This document shows positions 44,784-54,466 of a stretch of 64,000 bases of DNA, piece by piece (the first letter of the stretch is position 1; every line of letters begins with the position of its first letter). Both the position numbers and the translations under genes were made by a program. The DNA lies in the NCBI GenBank assembly GCA_958299035.1, contig CATQJL010000316.1, forward strand, positions 22,793,676-22,857,675, in the 5' to 3' direction. Under the pieces are notes generated by a model that was not told where the DNA came from, did no database searches, and saw nothing but the letters and a program-made list of their open reading frames with translations. The DNA is from Cylicocyclus nassatus. Lineage: Eukaryota; Nematoda; Chromadorea; Rhabditida; Strongylidae.

Positions 44784-45862
44784 TCTTATATATAAAGCTG
44801 AATGTCTGTTTGTCTGTATGTCTGTCTGTATGTCTGTCTGTCTGTATGTATGTGTGTACGTATGTTCCGAATAGAAAATTCCATTTCTGAACCGATCGGG
44901 ACCAAACTTGGCACACATACACTTCGGGCCCCGGCGGGTGTCATAGGCTACTTTTCGTCATCGATCGATATCGATTTTATCGATTTTTATCGATTTTTTT
45001 GCTGAGTTCACCTACGGGGCTGGGAGTTGGCACAGGGGGGTAATCGAGCATGGGGATTCCGAATACAATATTGGTTTTCAGGATTATCGATTACTTTTAT
45101 CGATTTTATCGATTTTTTTGCAAACTTTGAGCTACGGGGCTGGGAGTTTGCACAGGGGGGTAATCGAGCATGGGGATTCCGAATACAATATTGGTTTTCG
45201 GGATTATCGATTACTTTTATCGATTTTATCGATTTTTTTGCAAAGTTTGAGCTACGGGGCTGGGAGTTTGCACAGGGGGGTAATCGAGCATGGGGATTCC
45301 GAATACAATATTGGTTTTCGGGATTATCGATTACTTTTATCGATTTTATCGATTTTTTTGCAAAGTTTGAGCTAGGGGGCTGGGAGTTGGCACAGGGGGG
45401 TAATCGAGCATGCTGATCATCCCCAAGGGGGGTGATCAGCATGCTCGATTACCCCCCTGTGCAAACTCCGAGCCCCGCAGGTCAAACTTTACAAAAAAAA
45501 TCGATAAAATCGATAAAAGTAATGGACGATCCTGAAAACTAATATTGTGTTCGTAATCAGCATGCTCGATTACCCCCTGTGCAAAATCCCAGCCTCGCAT
45601 GTCAAAATTTACAAAAAATCGATAAAATCAATAAAAGTAATCGATAATTCTGAAAACTAATATTGTATTTGGAATCCCCATGCTCACTTCCCCCCCTGTG
45701 CCAACTCCTAGCCCTGTGGGTGAACTCTGCAAAAAAATCGATAAAAATCGGTAAAATCGACATCGATCGATAACGAAAAGTGGACTGTGACACCCGCCGG
45801 GGCTCGAAGTGTATGTGTGCCAAGTTTGGTCCGGATACGGCGGAGCCGGGTAAGCCAGCTAG
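44784..45862 (+). mobile_element. Non-autonomous Helitron, family 1, copy B
   Basis: Starts TCTTATATATAAAGCTGAAT after an A and ends GGTAAGCCAGCTAG before a T, with a CGGC-GGA-GCCG hairpin just inside the 3' end. A (TGTC)n-like run follows the 5' end. The left half carries three near-identical 120-bp modules plus one variant module; the right half carries diverged modules in inverted orientation, with the turn at about 45412-45433 (GGGGATGATC-type hairpin). Full-length at 1079 bp versus 813 bp for copy A; the difference is mainly module number. Confidence 0.88.
45008..45410 (+). repeat. 120-bp tandem modules in the Helitron
   Basis: Units begin near 45010, 45130, 45250 and 45370. Each has GGGGCTGGGAGTT, GGGGGGTAATCGAGCATG, CCGAATACAATATTGG and ATCGATTTTATCGATTTTT in that order. 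Because 120 is divisible by three and the unit has few stops, frames stay open on both strands; these are artefacts and not proteins. Confidence 0.92.
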
Positions 45863-46142
45863 TGGGTTATAAAAATGTGCAAACGACTTGTTTATTTATG
45901 TAAATAATTGAAATAATTTTTAAAAATTTTTTAAAAATTCAAATTAGCTATAAAAAAAATTTTTCGGGAACGTGGCTGACGCCACGCCCCCTTTTTTTCA
46001 GATTTTAGGGGCTGGGGACCCGCAAAAATTTAGAGAAGCACCCCAAAAATTCTTTCGGAGTGCGTGGCTAACGCCACGCACCTTCATTTGAAAAAAATTT
46101 TTGTCGCGCCCCCCTCGGTCGGAAATCCTGCGACCGCCACTG
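45863..46142. mobile_element. hAT-type MITE remnant (relative of 1480-1780)
   Basis: Sequence from TGGGTTATAAAAATGTGCAA to the terminal CGACCGCCACTG follows the right two-thirds of the element at 1480, including GGAGTGCGTGGCTAACGCCA. The left part is missing; the Helitron CTAG end abuts directly, so the Helitron appears to have inserted in, or rearranged, this element. Confidence 0.7.
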
Positions 46143-46149
46143 GCGGCAA

Positions 46150-46862
46150 GATATTTCGGTACTTTTCCGTTATCTGGACCCATTTTTTCAAAGAAGAGTA
46201 TTGCTTCCATCCTTGTACCATATTTGGTCTCAGCTTTACAGTGAGGAGTGCCAACCTCCTGCCACATGTCAAAAAAATTTAAAATGTCATTTGCATGCTT
46301 AACAGGTTTTACTAAGAGTTTTCGTTCAGTCTGTTTTTTAGTCAATTTCAACCTCATTTCGATCAAGCATTTCAAAGTGAACATTGTCATAATAATAACG
46401 ACATACTCTTATCGATGAACAGACTAGACTTGCTCGGAATAGAGAAGTGCGTGAGATGAAATCATTTAAGAGGCAAAATAAGCGGCAGCAAGGTACTTCA
46501 AGCTTCATTTATAGTCTTTTCTGGCTAAAATCGCATGGCCAAAAGGGTTTGAAGAGAAAAGCATTATTAAATCACCACTGAAAGCAAGCAAGATGATCTA
46601 AAACAAATTCATGATTGTTTTGCTTTTATGTAAAACAATTAAACAGCTCAAAAGTGACTACAATCTCTTTTACCTCCCCGGAAATGGTTTCGAAAAAAAA
46701 ATCATGTCAGAATGAACCGAAAAGTGTCAATTTTTTTGTGACACGTGGCAAGGAGGCAGTCCTCGTAGAAACTATAAAAAGTTATTCTTAGACTAAAGAA
46801 AGTATCACATGGGAGCATTCGAAGAAATGGGTCCGGATAACGGAAAAGTACCGATATTTTCG
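46150..46862. repeat. Inverted-repeat pair ~40 bp, 630 bp apart
   Basis: Left arm 46150-46189 (GGTACTTTTCCGTTATCTGG) and right arm 46821-46862 (CCGGATAACGGAAAAGTACC) are complementary with few mismatches. The interval may be a DNA transposon, but no target duplication was identified. A minus-strand frame (to 46390) reads protein-like (LVKPVKHANDILNFFDMWQ) and runs through the left arm; it may be a decayed coding fragment. Confidence 0.55.
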
Positions 46863-46884
46863 CTAAGAATTTCTACGAGTCAAT

Positions 46885-47709
46885 TGTCGCGGATTCGCGA
46901 CTTCCTTTAAAGGAGGCCGCCGTCGCGTTGCGAAGGGTCCCAAAACGCCGTCCTCGCGCTGTCCCGCCTCTCACCTCTCTCACCTGCGCAGCGTTCAAAT
47001 AAGTCACGTAGTCAGTCTTCACTGCTGTCGCCATCGTGAGTGGTCGGGTTTCAACTTCGTCTCAAGCCATCGATCGATACAGCGCCTTCCCCAACTCACG
47101 CGTCATCTACATCCACGCCATGGAGGACAGGCAACCCCGCAGTCGAGGTAACCCCGTGCGCGCTCGCGCCTGGCACACGCCGGCGACACCGCCACGGGGG
47201 GTTTCCGATATTGCTGGCCCCTAGGTTTCTAACAGCTGGCTGGTTGTTTTCATCCCTTGTGTTTGAGTGTAGGGTCTGTGTTAAGGATAAATGGTGGGTA
47301 GTTGATAACTTGTGGTTATTGATCGATGCGGTGGACTGCAGCTCGGCTGCAGCCCCGAGTAATATCGTGTTGTATGTTTTGTCGTCATCATCTACTGTCC
47401 AGATGGTTAGATCCGTGAGAAGACTGGCACGATGCCGGCTAGTGCCAAGTGGTGATGGCATGCCCCAAGTGTCAGTAGTGAGAATGGAGCCAACGCCCCA
47501 GGCTGCATTTGTTACTAGGTGAGCTGGTAGCTCAGGGCCCCTAAGAGTCAGGCGTTATGCCGTGTGGCAGGCACAATAGCATTTAGTGCAGGCTAGCTAC
47601 CGCCCCAAGTGACGTGAACCCTTTCACGGAGAGGGTCCCCGGCTCCCATATGCCGATGCAGGTGAGCCGTATCCACTGACGTGGGGAGCTGGGGGCCCAA
47701 TCCGCGACA
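46885..47709 (+). repeat. 5' LTR of the BEL/Pao element
   Basis: Starts TGTCGCGGATTCGCGACTT and ends CCAATCCGCGACA, so the LTR has 11-bp terminal inverted repeats (TGTCGCGGATT). The first bases also fold as TCGCG-GATT-CGCGA. Compared by eye with the 3' LTR I noticed no difference. Frames inside (about 160 codons plus, 121 codons minus) occur identically in both LTRs and are not called as genes. A canonical TATA box or AATAAA was not seen. Confidence 0.95.
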
Positions 47710-47719
47710 TGGTGCATCG
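47710..47719 (+). promoter_or_regulatory. Primer-binding site, tRNA-Gly-like
   Basis: TGGTGCATCG follows the LTR without a gap. TGG pairs with the universal CCA, and TGCATCG would pair with a tRNA 3' acceptor CGATGCA, as in metazoan tRNA-Gly(GCC). Only 10 bases match from memory of that tRNA, so the assignment is moderate. Confidence 0.6.
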
Positions 47720-48527
47720 TGACGGAGTTGGGCATAGGGATAGTAAACCTATGTCTGGCTTTTGCGATCGGACCTTGCCTGCACGGCCCACGCATACACA
47801 CCTTACACATTAGTGTCCCCCAGCTAACAGTCTAAATTCTAAATTCTCATTCGGGATGTTTGCACAGTGTACACATACTTTGCTGCTCCTTGTGCTCCAT
47901 GAGAGGACTCATCTTTCGTTTCATCAGTAAGCTCCGTAGCGACTAGGCTGACGCGAATACGCGACTACCCACAGTTCCACTTAGATTGGGAGTAGGGTGA
48001 TCCCGTAGACCTGACGTGGCAGCAGTAATCTACGCCCTGCCTACTGCCCGGGACTGTCTGGTGCCTTCTGATGGCCAGGTTTTTTCGCATACATGGAGGA
48101 CCGCGGATAGCTCTGTCTGCCTTGAAACACGCCATCAGGCCGACGAAAGAGCCCTGTTTGTTGGGTTTGATGAGAGCCTCGCCCCAAATTACCTTCTTCT
48201 TTCGCGCATCTATGCCCGCATTGTGCATTCATTCCCCCTCTTGTGCGTATCTTGTGGTCACACCTAGTTATTACTTTGTTTCTTGCGGTTTCGTTGCTCA
48301 TTCTCTACTATTGCCACTTTCGCCCCATACTCACATCCGGGGTTTGCGTTCGTGTTGTTGTTCACCGCTCTTTCAATTTCACTCGTGTTCTCGTACTTAC
48401 CATTTATGTGGCCATTTCGTCAAGTGGTCACTGTTCCTTTACACATTCCCTACAAATACAACCTTCCAGACTTTGGGTTAGCAGTTACTACCTCCTGCAC
48501 GCTTTCGACGTTCTATTATCGATCGAC
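47720..48527 (+). other. Retrotransposon leader (5' UTR)
   Basis: About 800 bp between primer site and chosen gag start. The gag frame stays open upstream to an ATG at 48243, but that extension would begin with a long hydrophobic segment atypical of gag, so it is treated as leader. Confidence 0.55.
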
Positions 48528-51011
48528 ATGGCTACCGTGACAACTGTGGAGTCCTACCTTCCGAAGGTCGTCAAGGCTATTGAGGACCTGCAGGCTGCGA
48601 GGAAGCAGGTAAGTCCAGACTTACTTACTCCTTTAGTGTCTGATGCCCCAGCTGTCGAGCAACTCCATCAGCTCCAGCAACGTCAGACAGCCGCACATTA
48701 CCACATAGTGGGCCTCAAAGCTGCACTTTCGCTCCTAAGGGAACGTCGTGCCTTGTTACTGTATCACATCACTACATCCAACTCGCCGACGGACCAGGAA
48801 GCGTATAGCAAGTTCGAGGAGAAGTACGGTGTGGATCAACATCAGGCCGACACCGAAGCGCTCCTTCGTACTTTGCAAGACACCCAGGAAGCGGATAGCG
48901 AACAGTTTCACACCCTCCGTATCCATCGACTCGCCAATTCCATCAGCGAGGATAACTGTATGGAGACGACAGGGATTGTGACGACGCCCCAGCGAGAAGA
49001 TCGCACCCCCATAGATAACGCCGCACGTCTACAGAGTGTAGACACACAGTTGGACGTTGCACATCAGTCGGAACATCTACAGCTCACGCCCACACAGACT
49101 GTTCCATCGTCGCAGCACTTACCGATCCAGTTGGAGAAGTTAACGTTGCCGCACTTCGATGGAGATGTCACCAAGTTCCAGCAGTTTTGGTGTGCGTTCG
49201 AGTTAGCTGTACACAACGACCCCAACATCGACCTCAATATGAAGTACCTCTATTTGATGAATCTAATTAAGGGAGAAGCTCAAGTGGTATTGCAGGATCT
49301 TGAACCAGGTCGGAACAACTACCATCAGTTGGTGCAAGCATTGAAGAAGCGATACGATTGCCCGAGGAGGACCAGAGCGCTACTCCATCAGCAGCTCAGG
49401 GATCTTCAGCCCGCAACCGAGTCAGCTTCGGACATGCGTAACACTTGGTTCCGGATTCAAGGTATCCTACATGCCCTTAAGCGTTTTGAGGATTTGAATC
49501 GTGTTCTTTGCATTATCGATCTCGTACGAACTAAGTTTCCCTTGGCTATCCAGGAGAGACTTAACAATGTCGAGTTCGAGAAGCAAGCCGATTTCGATCT
49601 TCAACAAGTCATGTCTCACCTTGATAACCTTATTTCGTCTAAGGAGAGGTTTGAGCAGACTTGCTCCCGCAGTAGTACCTACGTTATCAGCAGAGATACT
49701 CCCCAAGGACGCTCATCAACGTCCACATCCCCCAGATCACTGTATAATCCAGCCGCATGTTGTTTCTGTGATTCCTCTTCGCACTCCTCTCGCAGATGTG
49801 ACGAACAGATGCCAGTCAATGCCCGTCGCAAGATGGTGCAGTTACTGGGATTATGTTGGAAGTGTCTTCGAGAAGGACATCATCAAGATCAGTGTGATTA
49901 TCCTGTGTGTAGGAACTGCGGAAACCACCACAATCGACTACTCTGTAGGTATACGCCAAGGAGAAGCCGATCCCCAGCGTCTAGATCGCCCAGCCATGGA
50001 TCACGACCAGCTTCGAGAAGACATCGTTCCTCTAGAGACTCCTCCACATCGAGAAGCCCAGCACGGGATAGCAAAGAATCCCGAGATTATTCTCGTGATC
50101 ATCGCTATCAACCGCGCGAACAGAGAGGATATCGTAGCAGATCGAGTTCCAAGTCCCATTCTCGGGAACGTGAGTCATCCCGATCCCCATCTCCACGTGT
50201 ACGTTTTGACGTGCCCGTTAGGGACTCATCCCCCACTAGTCGACGATCACACTATTCCCCATCACTGGAACGACGCAGAAGACGAAGATCAGAATCGCCA
50301 TATCCTGAGGAGGCAAGGACGAATGATCAGCTGCTAGTACAATCCGATACGGAACACGAGGATTATCATCAGTGTTTCCTACGTCTACAGCTTCATTCGA
50401 ACACTCCCCAGCTTCACCCAGCTTTGATGCTGGTGAAAGCCAAAGCTCGCACAGCCTCAGGAGACCTTCAGGATATGACCCTTCTACTCGATTCCGGCGC
50501 ACAGACCAGCTTTATCACCACATCTGCGGTGAAACGACTAGGCCTTCGTGTCTACGACCATCAGCCGATCACGTTAACGGCTTTTGGAGGACATGAGACC
50601 ACGGAGATTTCTGGTAAAGCTGACCTCACACTTATCGATTCATTCGATAAGGAACTCACAGTCTTTGTACGCACCAAAGACCAACTCACACGCCCCACTA
50701 CCCCACCAGAATTGTCCAAGGAGGATATCGACTTCATTCGTCAGTGTGGATTCGATCTTCCAACCTACCATAAGGATGTATCGATTAGCGTCGACGTCCT
50801 TATAGGTATTGACCATTTCTGGGATATCATCACGCAAGGATCGTCTGTATGCCTACCGTCAGGACTAGTTCTGACCCACACACGATTTGGTACCGTTGTC
50901 TCCGGTTCATCTTTTTTTCGCAGATCCATCCCGTCTCAACATCCACCGGGAGCAATCAATGGCGAGAAGAAGATGCAGACGAGGACATCGTTGCCAGGTT
51001 GTGGCAACTAG
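48528..51011 (+). CDS. BEL/Pao gag-protease polyprotein with RS tract
   Basis: Retrotransposon capsid and protease. The start at 48528 (MATVTTVESYLPKVVKAIED) has a good context (GACATGG) and gives 827 residues. Residues about 200-320 hold the Pao gag core (DUF1759 type: LPHFDGDVTKFQQFWCAFEL ...). Zinc knuckles lie at about 411-473: two CX2CX4HX4C units and a third CX2CX3HX4C. Residues about 477-594 are an arginine/serine tract with many RS and SP dipeptides, which is unusual for gag. The aspartic protease active site LLLDSGAQTSF is at about 651-661, followed by an A17-type tail (IGIDHFWDII). The frame ends 93 bp after a T7 run at which the pol frame takes over. Frames on the other registers (for example 49501-50337) are shadows. 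Confidence 0.92.
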   Translation: MATVTTVESYLPKVVKAIEDLQAARKQVSPDLLTPLVSDAPAVEQLHQLQQRQTAAHYHIVGLKAALSLLRERRALLLYHITTSNSPTDQEAYSKFEEKYGVDQHQADTEALLRTLQDTQEADSEQFHTLRIHRLANSISEDNCMETTGIVTTPQREDRTPIDNAARLQSVDTQLDVAHQSEHLQLTPTQTVPSSQHLPIQLEKLTLPHFDGDVTKFQQFWCAFELAVHNDPNIDLNMKYLYLMNLIKGEAQVVLQDLEPGRNNYHQLVQALKKRYDCPRRTRALLHQQLRDLQPATESASDMRNTWFRIQGILHALKRFEDLNRVLCIIDLVRTKFPLAIQERLNNVEFEKQADFDLQQVMSHLDNLISSKERFEQTCSRSSTYVISRDTPQGRSSTSTSPRSLYNPAACCFCDSSSHSSRRCDEQMPVNARRKMVQLLGLCWKCLREGHHQDQCDYPVCRNCGNHHNRLLCRYTPRRSRSPASRSPSHGSRPASRRHRSSRDSSTSRSPARDSKESRDYSRDHRYQPREQRGYRSRSSSKSHSRERESSRSPSPRVRFDVPVRDSSPTSRRSHYSPSLERRRRRRSESPYPEEARTNDQLLVQSDTEHEDYHQCFLRLQLHSNTPQLHPALMLVKAKARTASGDLQDMTLLLDSGAQTSFITTSAVKRLGLRVYDHQPITLTAFGGHETTEISGKADLTLIDSFDKELTVFVRTKDQLTRPTTPPELSKEDIDFIRQCGFDLPTYHKDVSISVDVLIGIDHFWDIITQGSSVCLPSGLVLTHTRFGTVVSGSSFFRRSIPSQHPPGAINGEKKMQTRTSLPGCGN
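49956..50310 (+). other. Arginine/serine-rich domain in gag
   Basis: About 118 residues between zinc knuckles and protease, dominated by R and S: for example RRSRSPASRSPSHGSR, then SRERESSRSPSPRVRFD and ERRRRRRSESPYP. It resembles the RS domains of metazoan splicing factors, which are phosphorylated by SRPK/CLK kinases. In the same register the codons for S and R vary (AGC, TCC, TCT, AGA, CGA, CGC), so it is not a simple codon-repeat expansion. Function here is inference: nuclear import, RNA binding or packaging control. Confidence 0.85.
50912..50951 (+). promoter_or_regulatory. Candidate -1 ribosomal frameshift site
   Basis: A T7 heptamer (50912-50918) lies in the X XXY YYZ register of the gag frame. 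A 10-base spacer is followed by a small stem TCCCG (50929-50933) / CGGGA (50947-50951) with a 13-base loop. The pol frame is -1 relative to gag and has no stop across this point. A single-base length change in the T run would look the same, and the TTTTTTTCGCAG sequence could alternatively act as a splice acceptor. Confidence 0.55.
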
Positions 51012-54000
51012 AGCGTTTAGGCATTACAGATCAGCCCCACAATGACGAAAACGCCATCGCCAATTCACATATCCTCAAGCATTTTGAGGATACCGCATGC
51101 TTCGAAAATGGGTTTCTCTACGTGCAGTTTCCTTGGAAGGAATCCCATCCGCAGCTGGCCGACAATAAGCAGCTAGCCTATTGCCGGCTAGTCAGCCAAT
51201 ATCACAGCCTACAGGAAAGACCATCGGTATGGAGAAGCTACTGTGCAGCCATTGAACAGCATCTGGAGTTAGGCTTTATCGAGGAAGTCAGCGAACAAGT
51301 TGCCGACAGTCATCTTGTTTACTACATTCCCCATCAAGCCGTCTTCAAGGAATCATCGGCTACTACCAAGTTGAGAGTAGTTTTCGATGCCTCATCCCAT
51401 ATGCGAGGAGTTCCCAGTTTGAATGACTGCCTCTACGAAGGACCATCGCTTTTGCCAGAGATAGCAGGAATTCAATTTCGAGCTCGGTTGCACAAGTTCC
51501 TTCTTATCGCTGATGTAGAGAAAGCATTCCATCAGGTTCGACTACAGGTTTCTCAGCGAGATGTGACACGTTTCTTGTGGCTGAAGGATGTCAATCGACC
51601 TCCCGACAAGGACAACTTACGTCATTTTCGCTTTACGAGAATCCCATTTGGAGTCAAATCTTCCCCATTTATACTTGCCGCATCCATCTGCATTTATTTG
51701 CGCCGCATCGACACCCCACTTTGTCAAGAGATCCAAAGGAATACGTATGTGGACAACGTTGTTCTAGGTGCTTCTACACACGAAGAAGCTGTGCAGAAGT
51801 ACAGATCAGCCAAGTCCATATTCGACCGCATGCACATGAATTTGAGAGAATTCCTGTGCTCCTCACTCACAGTCAATCGCATGATAGACCCACAAGATCG
51901 TGCCAAGGAACCGGAACACACGAGACTATTGGGAATTCCATGGACACCCAATCCGGATATACTTACCATCCCGATTAGGACCATAGAACATCCAGTAGTT
52001 TCGAAACGTACCGCCCTCAGAGCATATGCTTCCACATATGACCCTTTAGGTCTTCTAACTCCTTTTATGGTTCCATTTAAGTTATTCATACAGGATTTGT
52101 GGTTGAAGAAGCTTAAGTGGGACGATAGATTGGATGAGGAAGCCCTAAAAGAGTGGCAACGCATCTGTCAAGGTGTACAGGATCCTTTACCACCTTTCCC
52201 CAGACGAGTCATTACACGATCCACATCCTCCACAGATACATTCGATTTGTGCGTCTTTGGAGATGCATCCAAACGAATGTACGCCGCATGTGCATATTTG
52301 GTTAGTCGTACTTACGACATTACCACCTCACACCTCGTTATGGCAAGATCACACCTTAACGAGCCCACAAAGCCCATGACCATTCCAAGAATGGAATTGA
52401 TGGCTGCCAGGAATTGTCTCACTCTAGCCCAATACCTCCACAAAGAGTTGGATCTTCCACTCTCCACAATTCACATCTTTTCAGACTCCCAAATCGTGCT
52501 TCATTGGATCCATTCGACCAGGCCATTGAAGCAATTTGTCCATAATAGGGTAAGTTTCATTCGCAAGACCGTTAAGGAACTTCAGGATTTGGGTACCGAT
52601 GTCAAGTTTCACTACGTTGCTTCGGAAGACAACCCCGCGGACCATGCGACGCGAGGATTGACGACGAAGGAAGCAGTGGATCATGTTTGGTGGACAGGAC
52701 CATCATTCATCCTTCGGTTACCTGAGTACTGGCCCGATAAAGACATGGACTTTACAACCCTGCCCACGACAACACCGGAGCAGGATAAGGAGTTTGTACA
52801 GGTAAGTTTGGTTAGAGAAGATTCACATGTGTCAGTTATCCCATTTTACGCTACGAACAGTTATACGAAACTTCTTCGTATTACCGTTTACGTCCTCAGA
52901 TTTCTACGCCTCAACTTTCTTGGCCCCAGAGCGTCCGCGCATAGACATCATCTCTATAAGGCAATCCCCATTCTTTCCCAAATTTCCTCTGCCGGTAACA
53001 TCACGGCCCAGGACATTGCCTTAGCGGAGATTTTGCTTATTCGCGAACATTATCGAGAGTCTGCCCATCTGTTAGAACGTTTTCGCCTCGAGCGATTTAA
53101 CGCACACAGAGACGAAAACGGACTCATCAGATGCCCAGCCCGCATGGAGAAAGTCCACCCCACAGCGCCTATTTTATTGGTGCCCTCTCACAGACTCACA
53201 TTCCTCATCACACTTCACATTCACTTCGCATCGTACCATCAAGGAACGTACGCGACTATCGCCCAGCTGTCACAACGCTTCTTTGTGCCTTCCACACGTC
53301 GTACCGTAGACCGCATTCTTCGCACATGCACCGTTTGTAAGAGAGCCAATGGCCCAGCCTATCGTTATCCGGACATGCCCAGCTTGCCCGAGGAACGAGT
53401 CGCAAGAACGAGACCGTTCCAAAACGTAGGACTGGACTATCTGGGTCCCATCCATTACAGGGATGCGAACGGCATGAAAGCGAAGTCATGGGTATGCCTT
53501 ATTACGTGCATGGCCACAAGAGCTGTACATTTGGAACTTGTCAGCTCTAACTCCACACAGGACTTCCTATTAGCCTTTAGACGATTTATGGGACGACGTG
53601 GAACACCGGACGTCATCTACAGTGATAACGCATCCACATTCCATGCCGCAGAAGACGCAATTAGAACTTTGTTCTTTGCGCCCCACTCATGGAACCACAT
53701 CCACAGTTTCGCGACGAAACACAGGATCACGTGGAAGTTTATCACCCCCATATCGCCATGGAAAGGAGGCTTTTATGAGAGACTCGTTGCTCTCTTCAAG
53801 TCAGCTTTCAAGAAGACGATAGGAAGAACCTTGCTCACATGGGAACAGTTGAGGACAGTGGTCGTAGAGATCGAAGCGATTCTCAACTCTCGACCTATAA
53901 CCCCATATCGAGAGGGAGCTCCGTTTCGAGTACTACGCCCAGTGGACTTCATCTCCCCAGAAGTTGAGCTTCAACTTCCCCCAAAACCCCAGCATTACGA

Positions 54001-54466
54001 CGTCGTTGTCGAGGAACACAAGCTGTCGGACTGGTATAGGGAAGCGCAATCCGTTTTAAACTCCTTTTGGGAGATATGGCGCACTGATTACCTTTCCGCA
54101 CTTGTTCAACGCCATCAACGTCGTTTGAGACAGCCTAGACACACAACTACACATCCCCAGGTCAATGACCTCGTGCTGACTGCGGAGGACAATCTGCCGA
54201 GAGGACAGTGGAAGTTAGGAACTGTGGTTCGACTTCATGGGAGCGAACCCAACAACGTACGAGTCGCAGAAGTACGAACACCCAACGGTAAGTTCCTCAG
54301 AAGACCGTTATCACGTCTCTATCCCTTGGAAATTCGCGCCCAGGACGACTACACCCCAATATCCAGACCCAGAAGAACGTCTTCTAGACATTCTTCCCAT
54401 TCTCCCACGAGGATACAACCTCCCCGCAAAGCTAAGCGCTTAAAATCGCAAATCTCGGCCCACTGA
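50919..54466 (+). CDS. BEL/Pao pol: RT, RNase H, integrase
   Basis: About 1,180 residues in the -1 frame after the T7 run (an ATG in the same frame occurs at 50849). Reverse transcriptase: LRVVFDASS (from about 51371), FLLIADVEKAFHQV, and the catalytic box YVDN at 51746-51757, where most reverse transcriptases have YxDD. RNase H: FGDAS (about 52257), RMELMAA, FSDSQIVLHW, DNPAD. Integrase: H/C zinc region ending CTVCKR, then catalytic D (GLDYLGP, about 53434), D (YSDNAS, about 53622) and E (GGFYERL, about 53776). The C-terminal 54000-54340 region matches the DUF5641 type (PRGQWKLGTVVRLHGS). It makes cDNA from the element RNA and inserts it. No env frame follows. Confidence 0.93.

Noticed and set aside
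45008..45442. Open frames of 129 and 144 codons on opposite strands with perfect internal repeats
   Set aside because: They are by-products of the 120-bp Helitron modules, whose length is a multiple of three and which contain few stop triplets.
44784..45862. CRISPR-like array because of regular 120-bp repeats
   Set aside because: The genome is eukaryotic, units lack unique spacers, and they are contiguous modules of a transposon.
47040..47522. 160-codon plus and 121-codon minus frames in the LTR
   Set aside because: Identical frames occur in the 3' LTR (55935-56417); composition is GC-rich repeat, without protein family features.
49501..50337. 278-codon frame overlapping gag
   Set aside because: A shadow of the zinc-knuckle and RS-coding region in another register; the gag register has all motifs.
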